Source: Ligustrum vulgare (Eukaryota; Streptophyta; Magnoliopsida; Lamiales; Oleaceae). Taken from it: a stretch of 64,000 bases of DNA. A model generated the notes under the pieces. That model ran no database searches. It saw only the letters and a list, made by a program, of their open reading frames with translations, and was not told where the DNA came from. The stretch covers positions 17,182,692-17,246,691 of the forward strand of contig OY743179.1 in assembly GCA_963555705.1 (NCBI GenBank), read 5' to 3'. A program made the translations under genes and the position numbers. Positions 10,151 through 20,228 of this stretch are shown piece after piece. Numbering within the stretch: the stretch's first letter is position 1; each line of letters begins with the position of its first letter.

Positions 10151-11040
10151 TTGTAATTGTCACTCGACACTAATATATGTCCAGAATCAAAGATGAGGAC
10201 CAAAGTGTATTTTTGGCCTCAAAACTAATATTACAAAAGAATCATCTTCTTCACATTTCAGCCACCACCGTCCTATCACCTCTAATTGACCACCACTGCT
10301 TCTCAAAATTAGATTTTGCATAGTTTTTTGTGCAATTACCAGTTCGGCGATTAATAAGAGATTTACTCATTGCAAATAATCAGCAGCATAAGCATTGTTG
10401 TAGCCATTGTTTTGCTAGTAGAAACTCCCTCGGTATCTTCACATTCGCTTCCCCGAATTCAGACTCAGGCTATGATCTAATCTTTTCTCCATAACCGTCA
10501 GATTTGGATCCAAACCTGGATTAATTCCCGAATAAATTGTAAAACTGCATTTCATTGGTATTAATATGGAACATGGGCAGATCTCTACAAAGTTATACTA
10601 CCTTCCCCCTTCATTCATCATTAATCCCTGTAAAACTCTAATCCGACCTAAATAAAGAATATAGAGCTATCATTTAATTCACTTGAATATTATAAAGTCA
10701 TGTATAGATATAGGAATAGTGTATGTATATATGCTGGAGATGGGAGATAGGATAGGAATCAGGATCTTCCTTCAGTGGTGAAAGTTGCTAGGTGCTTATT
10801 GTACATTTCTGTGGCTTACAATAGCAGCTGCCACCATTGGATTCACCAAACACTGACAAGATGTCGGCTGAAATCTGACCAGTTGGGTTTGACGAATCCG
10901 GCTGGAGAACGTGTAGATGGGTCTTCATGATTTCTAGAGAGAGAGAGAGAGTCTTTTCTTGTATGTTTTCTATTCATTGGGGGAAATAACTGGTTTAATA
11001 AAATATTTTCTAGTTACCTGATTTTAAAATTTTAAAAAGT
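10151..11040. other. Non-coding stretch
   Basis: No recognised gene. A (GA)n run lies at 10935-10950. A 46-codon minus-strand ORF at 10788-10928 ends in a Cys-containing segment (GGSCYCKPQKCTIST); I do not recognise it and it may be chance. Confidence 0.4.
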
Positions 11041-11049
11041 AAACATATG

Positions 11050-11255
11050 ATTGTGCCTAATTAACCCAGGCAAAAATCGAACCAAACCAACGAACCCGAC
11101 CGACCCAACCCAAACGACCGATTTGGGTTGGTTTTTCAAGTGGTTGGGTTGGTTTGTGGGTTGAGAAATATGAATTTATCTCGAGTTGGTTTATGTTGCG
11201 GTTTAAGTTAAAAATCCGAATCAACCTAACCCAAATCAAACCAAACCGTTACCGT
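11050..11255. mobile_element. Possible small MITE with AACCC/GGGTT ends
   Basis: The segment is built of repeated CCAACCCAA/TTGGGTTGG words with inverted symmetry, like many short plant hAT-related elements. No clean terminal repeat or target duplication could be placed. A similar block occurs at 14050-14215. Confidence 0.35.
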
Positions 11256-12235
11256 TGAAAAAAAAAAAAGTTAAAAACACAAGAAGACGGACAACTACAA
11301 GCCACAAAAGCCGAGCAAGTCCTAATTCCCTGAATTAGTTTAATACTTAATAAATGTAAGAAGTGAGTTTAAATATTAGTAAATAAATGTAACAAGTTAA
11401 TTTAAATATTAATTAAATATTAGTTAATACATAATACAAATTGGAACAAACATTAGATACAAATATAGCAATTAATTTAAGAGGAAATTACACCTAACCA
11501 TGTTTTATAGGAATCAAATACAAAAATAAGATCAAATCTATAAAACTTCAAATTTTAGGTTTTAATATATTTTTAAACTATATTAAATAAATTATAATAA
11601 TCTATCCTAATCCCAATATTTATTCAAATCAAGCCATATTTCCCTCATTTTACATACTCTGACTACTCTGTCTCTCTCTCCACACCTCTGGCGACAGCAC
11701 ATGCTCTCTCTACTCTCTCCATCCACACCGTCGACGGCAGCAACAAACTCCTCCAGCTATGACACTCCAGTCACCCACCCCCATTCCACCCACCATAGCT
11801 CGCAGTCATAGCATCCCCGTACATGACGGCGTAAGGCTGTCGCATCACTATGCACAGCACCACATCGCACAACGGTGTAGCTGCTGCTAAGCCTTGTGTC
11901 TGTCCAGCTCCATCACTTTGTCATGTGGCTACCTGTCCACTGTAGGGGAGATTTATGTGGCATCTGCACTCGAAGGTTTTTGTGGTGCATTGTGGTGTTG
12001 ATGCAGTGGAATGTTGCTTTACGTGGTGGTGTGGGTGTGCATTTTAAGTGGCGGTGATGGTGTTAGTAGGAGAGGACTATGGATTTGAGGGCTAATTTTG
12101 ATAACTATTGCAGGGATAAGAAGAGTGGTTTGCTGTGGTCGTGGTGATGGCGATGTGTCAGCGTCAATGTTGGTGGTGATGCGTCGATGATGGTGGTTGG
12201 AGACTGCAACGTCGGAGGTGGCGGCGTCGTGTCTG
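11256..12235. other. Non-coding stretch with low-complexity GC-richer part
   Basis: AT-rich up to about 11640, then a CT-rich and CA-rich tract followed by GTGG/GGTG-rich sequence. The minus-strand ORF across 12019-12345 is His/Ser/Thr-rich low-complexity and looks like a by-product of these repeats. Confidence 0.4.
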
Positions 12236-12425
12236 TGACCTTGATGTAAAAATGTGATCCAAAATAAGTTCGATTTGTGACCTAATATTTTAACCGTTTG
12301 TGACCCTAAAATAACCCGTGACCTAAAAAATGATGATTGTGACATTAAAAATGATGTTGTGACTTAAACGATTTGTATTTTGTGACCTGACCTGAAATTT
12401 TACAATATTGTGACCTTAATATTTA
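12232..12425. repeat. Dispersed GTGACC(T/C) motif cluster
   Basis: The word TTGTGACCT or a close variant (GTGACC, GTGACA, GTGACT, GTGATCC) recurs about nine times in under 200 bp, often followed by an A/T-rich run. It looks like a decayed short tandem repeat. Confidence 0.5.
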
Positions 12426-13080
12426 TAATTAATAAAATATTTTTAATTGTTTAATTTAATTAACTAATCTTAATTACAACCTGATTTTTGAAATTATATA
12501 AGTTTCATCTCGATTTTGAAATTTACATTCATAATTATCTTATTTATGTATTTTTCCCTTAATTCAACATGAGGCCCAGCAATTTTTTTAAAAAAAGGGA
12601 TAATATCATAGTTTACTTACATAAAATAGTCAAAATGATATTTACTGTACAAAATAAAAAATTTGGAAAATACTTCTCCTCTTTAACATGCAATCAACGA
12701 CATCTCCTTGGACACTGTCTCTACAAACTGCAGCCGACCTCACCCATCACCACCACCACTGCCATCGGCGATTATCTCCTAATAATTTTTAGATTCCAAA
12801 ACCCAATCACTTCCATCGTTGACAACAGCCTCAATCCACCTCCAGTTCCTTATATGAGCAGCAGCGAAGGTTTGGGCCAGCAAAGAACAAGGGCGACTTG
12901 GAATCCCGGAACAAGAGTCCTCTTTCACCAGACACTCTGCTTGCGATTCTGTGAAATTTCTATGTTACAGGGGAGAACCCGGATGACAAAAACAGAGTCC
13001 TCCAATGCTGCATCTTTTTAGGGGATCGAAAACGACCTGTTACAATCGAAGCAAGAAGCTTTCGATCTTTTCAAGCATAA
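12426..13080. other. Non-coding stretch, possible decayed ORF
   Basis: Mostly AT-rich. From 12855 the plus strand reads MSSSEGLGQQRTRATWNPG, which faintly resembles the N-terminus of plant Myb/SANT-like transposon-derived proteins, but the frame does not continue with that domain. No firm assignment. Confidence 0.2.
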
Positions 13081-13083
13081 AGT

Positions 13084-13401
13084 CTAAGAATTTATCTCTC
13101 TATTTGTTGCTGCCAGTTCTACATCTTGAGCAGAAGTGCTCTCATTATTCTGGCCCGATTCAGATATTTTTTCCCCACCTCTGATAGGGTGCATCTCTAG
13201 GACATTTGCGTCTCTGCCTTCACGAGAACTGGCACCTATGTTGTTGCCCAGTTCAATGATTTCTTCCACACCTTCTTGTCTTGATTTTCCAGTATTACTA
13301 TCACTCTGAGTCGAACGAAATTTTGAAGTTACAAAGTGAAAGCACTTTTGGCTGTATTGAACCGTCAGGGTAGTAAATTTTCTTCCCACTGATGTCTCCA
13401 A
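13084..13401 (-). CDS. Hypothetical ORF, 105 codons
   Basis: I do not recognise it. The predicted protein is hydrophilic and rich in Ser, Glu, Asn and Gln (for example EKISESGQNNESTSAQD), with no domain that I can name. It could be the last exon of an old gene or an antisense by-product. Surroundings are AT-rich and repetitive. Confidence 0.2.
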   Translation of the reverse strand: METSVGRKFTTLTVQYSQKCFHFVTSKFRSTQSDSNTGKSRQEGVEEIIELGNNIGASSREGRDANVLEMHPIRGGEKISESGQNNESTSAQDVELAATNREINS

Positions 13402-13594
13402 GCAGATTATAGCAAACGAAGTAACTGATCCTCAATAATTAAGAGGCCTCCAAAGTTTAAAAAAGAAAAAAAGAAGTAAGACTAGAGGTTTGTTGTGAAT
13501 AAGATTGAAGTGCATGTTTATGTGGTTGGGAAACGGCAGAAACGGTAGATCGGTCCTATCACATCCTTTGTGAAAAATTGTAGTGAAATGAGAT

Positions 13595-13935
13595 ATGAAA
13601 AGTGTTTGATTTTATGCATGAGATAAAATATCATAAAAATTTGTAAAAGTATCAAGATATGATACTTATAAAAAAAATGTATTAAAACTGTTTAATTTTA
13701 TGTTTGAGATAAAATATTATAAAAAATTGTAAAGTATCAAACTCTGATATTAGAAAAAATCAAAAAGTATCATAAATATCATATTGTGATACTAAAAAAA
13801 TTGAAAAAGTATCATATTGTGATACTAAAAAATTTGAAAAGTATCATAAATTTCATACTGTGATACTAATATAATAATAAGTATCATAATGTGATACTAA
13901 CCTATTTTAGAAGTATCATAAGTATTTTTCAGTTT
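13595..13935. repeat. Degenerate tandem repeat with GTATCATA/GATACTAA units
   Basis: Units of about 35-45 bp contain AAGTATCATAAAT(A/T)TCATA and (T/G)TGATACTAAAAAA. GTATCATA and TGATAC are near inverted versions of each other, so single strands could form small hairpins. At least six copies of GATACTA or TGATACT occur. No ORF. Confidence 0.6.
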
Positions 13936-13974
13936 TTAATTTTTTTAAAGTAATTTTCAAATATTATAAAATTG

Positions 13975-14420
13975 AAGTAAATTTCAGTTTAATCCTTTAA
14001 AGTAGGGTACTTTTGTAAATGGCCCAAAAAAAAGGAGGTCCAAATTGAAAGTCCAAACCACAACACAACCTAACACTTAGTTTGGTTTTTTAAACTCTCA
14101 TTGAGTTGATTGGGTTCATTTTTATGTAAATCGACATGGTTGGTTTGGCTTTAGGTTGGCCTTCAACCCAACCCAACACAATCCAATCCAACCCAACCCA
14201 TGCCTGCCCGCCCACCCCTCTATCATGGGATTGGTGGAGGATGTAAATCTCAGATTATGCCCCAAATTGACTAGGGTCTGGATACCACCACTGGACGACA
14301 AGTGTCTAGCAAATTCGAACATGCAACCTCTACTCTGCCAGTGTTTGTGGATCCCCAATCGTTTTGCTTGGCCTGGTCAGAACTTTTTCTTTTGCTGTCA
14401 AACCATTAAGATCTAAACTA
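13975..14420. other. Non-coding stretch with AACCC-rich repeat
   Basis: It contains a GGGTT/AACCC-rich segment (about 14050-14215) like the one near 11.1 kb, probably another short non-autonomous element. No gene recognised. Confidence 0.35.
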
Positions 14421-14603
14421 TCCAGACTATTAGCTTCAACGGATTTTTGCTTCCAAAAGTCCTGAAGTTTTGGTAAATTCTTGCTTCAGCATTTTTGAGG
14501 CGGTGATTTTTCTAATTCTCTCTAGCAACTCTCTGTTTTTTCCTTCCTTTCTTCGCTCATATTCCTGGGTGTGATCTAGCTTAAATTTGACTACTTTTGT
14601 TAT

Positions 14604-14768
14604 TTTTTTTTGTTAGACTTTTGGCGGCTACCTTTTAATTATAAATTGATTTATTTGTATTTTTTAGATAAAATGTGTAGTTAAAAAACAGAGAGAGAGA
14701 AGCGTGTGATTAAAAATTGTTTGAAAATTTGTGTAGATGATTAAATTGGTTTACAAACTAAATTAAGC
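14604..14768. mobile_element. Possible MITE in the LINE leader
   Basis: The interior has AAAATGTGTAGTTAAAAAAC, the signature shared with other short elements in the window (29.4, 30.2, 31.5, 43.9 and 61.3 kb). Ends are weak (GGCTACCTTTTAATTATAAA against CAAACTAAATTAAGC), so limits are approximate. Confidence 0.35.
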
Positions 14769-14772
14769 TACT

Positions 14773-15868
14773 ATGGTACCTGATATTTCACTTCTCTCAT
14801 TAACTCATGAGGAGGAAGAACTTGAATTCTCTAAATTTTGTTTTGTGCGCCGATCTTTTACAGATCGTCTTATTAATTTCAATGCAATGCAGAACAGGAT
14901 GGCGGGTTTATGGAGACCATGGAAAGGTGTTAAAAGAAGGGAGATTTCATCACAATTGTTTTTGTTTCAATTCTTTCATGAGTTGAATGTGAAGAACGTA
15001 ATGGAAGGAGGACCTTGGACGTTCGATGGTCATTTGTTGATTACTCGTCGTCTAAAGCCTGGTGATGTGCCAACTAAGTTGCCGCTTCATGAGGTTGAAT
15101 TTTGGGTGCAAATTCATGATCTGCCTTTTGGTTATATGTCTGAAGTCATAGGTAGACAATTCGGAAATTTCAATGGAAAATTTCTCGAGTATGAAAACAA
15201 TAATAACTCAGCTATGTGGAGAAATTATATGTGTATTCGTGTGTCGCTTGATATTAGAAACCCTCTAAAACGCTGGAAGAAGGTAAGAATGGAAGGAAGC
15301 CATTGGTCTATTGTCCATTTCAAATATGAACGTCTAAATACCTTTTGCTATATCTGTGGAACTCTTGGGCACTCTGATCGTTTTTGTGAAAAACATTTCA
15401 ATACACCAGAAGAAGCCTTAACCAGAGATTGGGGACCATGGTTGCGGGCTCATCCAAGAAATTTTTCGAACCGAAGTGGTGAAAGATGGCTACGGAATGA
15501 GGAGTCAAGAGAGGAATTTGATACGAAGGAAAAGAATGTTGTTCCGGCTGATAATATGCATATTCCTCAAAATAAAGTAGTGGAATTTCAGGCCAATCAT
15601 CCGGAAGCTGTTGTTTGAGCATTCACACCTAGTACATATGGAAACTCATAGTCGTCTTTCCAATAATGGGTCAAAAAAGCAAAATTTGGATGAAGATGAG
15701 GAGTTTAGTGGGCTAGAATCTAAAGACCGCAAAAGAGGACGAAGCTATCATACTGATCATGTTGAAGGAATGAATTCATATGAAATTCCGAAGAATGGGA
15801 AAGCTCATTCTCAGCCAAAAAACTTGTTATCGGCAGGACCTGTGTACCAGGCCAACCGATCACCGTGA
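14773..15868 (+). pseudogene. LINE ORF1, frameshifted
   Basis: The first 281 codons (14773-15618) encode an RNA-binding gag-like protein. A DUF4283-like part (about residues 20-130) includes FFHELNVKNVMEGGPWTFDG and LPFGYMSEVIGRQFGNFNG. A CCHC zinc knuckle follows at about residues 194-207 (CYICGTLGHSDRFC). The protein stops at 15616-15618, while typical ORF1 tail sequence (DEDEEFSGLESKDRKRGRS) continues in another frame from 15611 to 15868, so a frameshift has removed the C-terminus. In active LINEs this protein coats the RNA; here it is probably not functional. Confidence 0.85.
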
Positions 15869-17755
15869 TTTGTTTAAGTTGGAACTGCCAGGACTTGGCA
15901 ACCCTCGAGCAGTTCTAGTTCTTCGCGAGATTGTTAAATCTATCAAGTCGGCAGTCATTTTCTTGTGTGAAGTTTTATTTTCTTCTACTAAAATTGATGA
16001 ATTAAAAGTCGTGCTTCGTTATTTTGGCGCGTTCACTGTAAACCCAATTGGTAGAGGAGGTGGCCTTTCTTTCTTATGGAAAAATCCGGACGAGTGTACA
16101 ATTAAAAGATACTCATCCAATTACATTGATGTGGAAATCACTGATTTTCAAAGAGGCCCTTGGAGATTAACGGGTTTCTAATGGTTTCCTGAACGTAATA
16201 GAAGAGCTGAGTCATGGAATCCATTACGTCGCCTCCATTATATATCTTCTCTTCCATGGTATATTATTGGTGTTTTTAATGATATTTTATCTGCTAAAGA
16301 TAAAAATGGTAGAATCTATCATCCTCAATTTTTGTTGCGTGGCTTCAGAGAAATGGTGACAGATTATTCTCTTTATGATTTGCCATTGCAAGGATATCAA
16401 TTCGCTTGGGAAAGAGGACGAGGAACTAATAATTTCGTGGAGGAAATACTTAACTGGGCTTCAGTTACTCATTCATGGCTTCAAATTTTCCCCATTTCCC
16501 GATTGTTGAATCTGATTGCTACCGTTTCAGATCATTCTCCCATATTACTTGAAACTGAAATCAAAAAAGCAAAATGCGAAAATACTCGATTTCGTTTTGA
16601 AAATTGTTGGTTACAGGAACCTGACTTTGATGATGTTCTTCAAGTTGCTCTAAAGTGAAACCCCGGTGCTCCTATTCTCTCACGACGGGATGATTGTGTA
16701 CAAACTCTCTTTAAATGGGGTGGGGATCAATCTCAGCGTTTCAAGCGTAAAATTGATCAAGTAAAGAAAGAAATTGACAGATTGAGAAATACATGATCTC
16801 ATATTGAAGCTAACACCATAGAAGCAAAAAATGAACACTTAGGAGAATACTACAAGCAGAGGAATAGCAAAGACCTTCTGGCCACGTGAAGGTGATTCCC
16901 ATATGAAGTATTTTCATGTTATTGCTTCAGATAGGAGAAGGAAAAATAAAATTCATAAATTAAAGGATGATGATAGCGTATGGCACGAAGACCTGAATGC
17001 TTTACATAACATCGTTCAAAATGATTTCCAACAATTATTTACAGATGAAGTCAGACAGACGAAAAATGTGATTAATTGTGTTGATACCAGAGTCTTGATT
17101 GAGCAAAATTCCATATTCCTTGCCCCATTTTCTGTGAATGAGTTCAAAGAGGCACTATTTCAAATGCATCTTGATAAATCGCCTGGACTTGATGGTTTAA
17201 ATGCTGCTTTCTTCCAAAAAGCGTGGTCCTATATAGTCATGGATATTTTTTAAGCTTATGTTTATTGGATCAACCATAAGGAATTCCCACCTAAACCAAA
17301 TGACACTATGGTTGCCCTTATTCAGAAATGTGAAACACCATTCTTCTATGACTTATTTCTAGCCTATTTCACTGTGTAACATGCTCTATAAAATCATAGC
17401 CAAAGTTCTTGCAAAGAGGCTTAAAGTAATTCTTCCCGATCTTATCTCAAAGCATCAATCCGCTTTCGTTCTATGTCAGTCAATTATAGACACTGTATTA
17501 GTAGCTTTTGAGCTGATGAACTATATGAAAGGGAAGACTAGAGGAAAAATAGGAGACATGGCGTTGAAAATTGACATCAGTAAGGCTTATGATTGAGTAT
17601 GCTGGGTTTTCTTAAAAGAGATGATGTTGAAGCTAGGCTTTCTTTCACACTGGCTTGACATTATTGTGTGTTACCACGGTTAATTACATGATCTTAATTA
17701 ACGATAAAGAGATTGGACCCATTATACCACGACGTGGCCTTAGGCAAGGTGATCC
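15865..17755 (+). pseudogene. LINE ORF2 5' part: endonuclease and RT N-terminal half
   Basis: From about 15868 the frame reads SWNCQDLGNPRAVLVLREIV, the start of plant LINE endonucleases, and then GRGGGLSFLWKNPDE. The conserved GDFND metal-site motif has become GVFND (near 16270), losing an Asp. VSDHSPILLE, with the catalytic SDH, remains near 16530. The RT part has DKSPGLDG, YKIIAKVLAKRLK, SKHQSAF and LKIDISKAYD, followed by a stop. At least six stops or shifts interrupt it. The frame RRGLRQGDP is cut at 17755 by a solo LTR and resumes at 20229. Confidence 0.88.
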
Positions 17756-20228
17756 TGTTACAACTCATTTTTATTTAGTCAAAGTCATAGTCCAATAAGG
17801 ACTAAAATGAACTAAATATTTATTTTGGGTATATTTTACAGTTAAATATACTTAAGAGGGTTGAAATGGATTATATAGAAGTTTGAGAATTAATTTTATT
17901 ATTATACCAAATTATGGACCAAAGTGTTAAGTAAAAAGGAAATGAGGGACTTACCTTGTAAAAACTTGAGTTAGTGGATCAATAACTTGACTTTTCTTAC
18001 ACTTTGGAAGAACAAAAAGCTGGGCAACGAACCTGGAGCTGAAATCGGGAGAAAAAGGAAGAAAAAGGGAAAGGAAAAAGAGAAGAAAAATGAGAAGAAA
18101 AAGGGAAAAGAAAAGGAGGAAGTGGTCTTGGATGCCAACTCGAAATTAGGCTTCAGATTTCGTTTTTCAAGAGGTAAGCAAGCATAGAATTATGAGATAT
18201 TTGTAGTAATTAATTAGGGATTTAACTTACTACTTCAATTCTTTTTCAGTTGAGAAGAGTAGCACAATTACAAGCTAAACAACTTGATTTCCCATATCTA
18301 ATTTTAGCAAGGTAAGAAATTCAATTATGGCAAACCCTAGAATTTTATTTGGGTTCTTGAATGTATGAAATGTTGGGGAAAATCAATGTTTTTTTTTTTA
18401 GTGAGATGATTATTTGAAGGAATTGTTGTAGGGGTTAAACTAAGAATTTAATTGGAGCTTTATGATTCATATTTTGTTAGAATGGAACATAAAGGGAATA
18501 TTACCATGCTATCTAGTTTGATGGTAAATTTGATGATTATGGATTATTAAAGAGACAAGAAAATAGAGTAATTTTATATTAATTAAAGGAACTTAAGAAT
18601 TTTGTTAAGCATGGAGATTCTAAGTCATTATGGTCTTATATATATTTGGGGGTTGTCGTAGTCGTTTATGTGATTATTTATATTATATTTCAGGCGGTGA
18701 AGAGGAGGTTGGGAATGCATATCGACCTTCCTAGTTGTGGCTCATACCCAGTGAGTGGAATAATTATTTTAAGAAAATAAGCACTTGTTTAATTTATCTT
18801 AATTCTAAAACATTTATGGAATGTTTATTTATTATAGTGCTTATATTGAATGATATAAATTCCAGAACTTGGTTATTTTTAACTATTCAGTTTACAGTAA
18901 GATTTTAAGAATAAAGTGAGGTTTATTATAAGCAGTTCTTTTAAAGCTAGAATTAGTTCAGTTAAAGGATTTCATTGACATTCTATCAGCATTAGATATT
19001 CCAGTATATTTTAAATTATTTTAAAAACCACCAGAAAGTACCCAAGTGATTTTACCCGCTCTACACTGATGTGAATTCGTTTTCACGGTGTATGACCAAA
19101 TACAGTGATTTTACACTCTCTGCACTGATGTGAATTCGTTTCCACAGTGTATGACCAGATATGGTGATTTTACCCGCTCTGCACTGTCGTGAATCTGTTT
19201 CCACAGTGTATGACCAGATATGTTATCTTACCCGCTCTGCACTATTGTGAATGCGTTTCCATAGTGTATGACCAGTTTATAGGCTTCGGGCAGCTCTGCG
19301 CGCGTATGACCAGAATTACAGAATTTCAAAATCATAGAATTACAGAATCTCAGAATTTCAGAATTAGCAGATTATGGGTACCTTTGGTGTGATTTTTCAG
19401 TATTATTATAGTTTACCAGAATCCAAGAGTTATAGAATGCAGTTAATTAATTTAGAGAATATAGATTTCCGCTTATAGTATCTGGTAATGATATTTTACT
19501 CTTGTTTTCATTGATATAAGGTTATTTATACTCACATGATTTACAGTTACTCATCTAGAATAAACAGCGAAGTGCTTTATGTTTCAATTATGTTTCGATA
19601 TAAGGTATGTATAAGAATTAAAGAATAAGTAAAGCTCGTCTAGTATATATGCATAAACGGGTAAAGTATATTTATTTTAGAACTATCCACTCACTGAGTT
19701 ACAAACTCACAAAATCGTTCTCTATTTCTCTTATCAGATAGTAGCTGAGTTGAGCAACATTGGAGCCTGTTGATCCACCGAGTCGAGCCGCATTTTGTTA
19801 CTAGTAGTATGACTCATTTTGTATAATTTATATTTCTTTTGGAGTATGCTTATCATGTTATGTAAGCCATTTTGAGTTTGTATATAAATGTTGGGCTCGC
19901 TGCATTTTGCATAGTCAGTATATTTTGGGGCTTTTAATTCTAAAACATAGAGAGGTCGATTCGCAAGTATTTATTTTGACTAATTGGTTATTATAGGGAC
20001 ATGGGTGCCCATTTGAAATCAAATTTTTATGTTTGAGAAAAATTTTAGCTTTTCAGGTGGTTTTTAGTCAATTTTCTAAAGGAAACTCTGTCAAAAATTT
20101 TTTAAAATATTTTTCATAGTCAATTAGTCAATGTGACCTTGGTGGTAGGTCCAGTATCTAGCTGGCGTCTTCCACCGGCGCACGACACGTCTTGATTCCA
20201 TTAGGGTGATTTGGGACGGGTTGTGTCA
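17756..20228 (+). mobile_element. Gypsy-like solo LTR, 2473 bp
   Basis: It starts TGTTACAACTC and ends GGGTTGTGTCA, short inverted termini typical of LTRs. It interrupts the LINE RT between RQGDP and its continuation. Flanks GATCC (17751-17755) and GATCT (20229-20233) form a 5-bp target duplication with one change. No internal domain, PBS or second LTR is present, so LTR-LTR recombination probably removed them. The Lys-rich 66-codon ORF at 17987 is simple GAAAAAG repeat sequence. Near the 3' end a CACTCACTGAGTTACAAACTC block matches the position of CTACTGAGTATTTC in the Tekay-like LTR at 53 kb, suggesting a related Gypsy family. Confidence 0.82.
19037..19275 (+). repeat. Four tandem copies of a ~57-bp unit in the solo LTR
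   Basis: Each unit contains GATTTTACCCGCTCTGCACT, then GTGAAT(T/G)CGTTTCCACAGTG and TATGACCAGATA. Four diverged copies follow one another. They lie inside the LTR in its 3' half. Confidence 0.85.

Noticed and set aside
12019..12345. 108-codon minus-strand ORF
   Set aside because: Low-complexity His/Thr/Pro sequence from GTGG-rich repeats; no domain or gene context.
15398..15622. 74-codon minus-strand ORF
   Set aside because: Antisense shadow of LINE ORF1.
17987..18187. Lys/Glu-rich 66-codon ORF
   Set aside because: It is a translation of GAAAAAG simple repeats within the solo LTR and has no conserved sequence.
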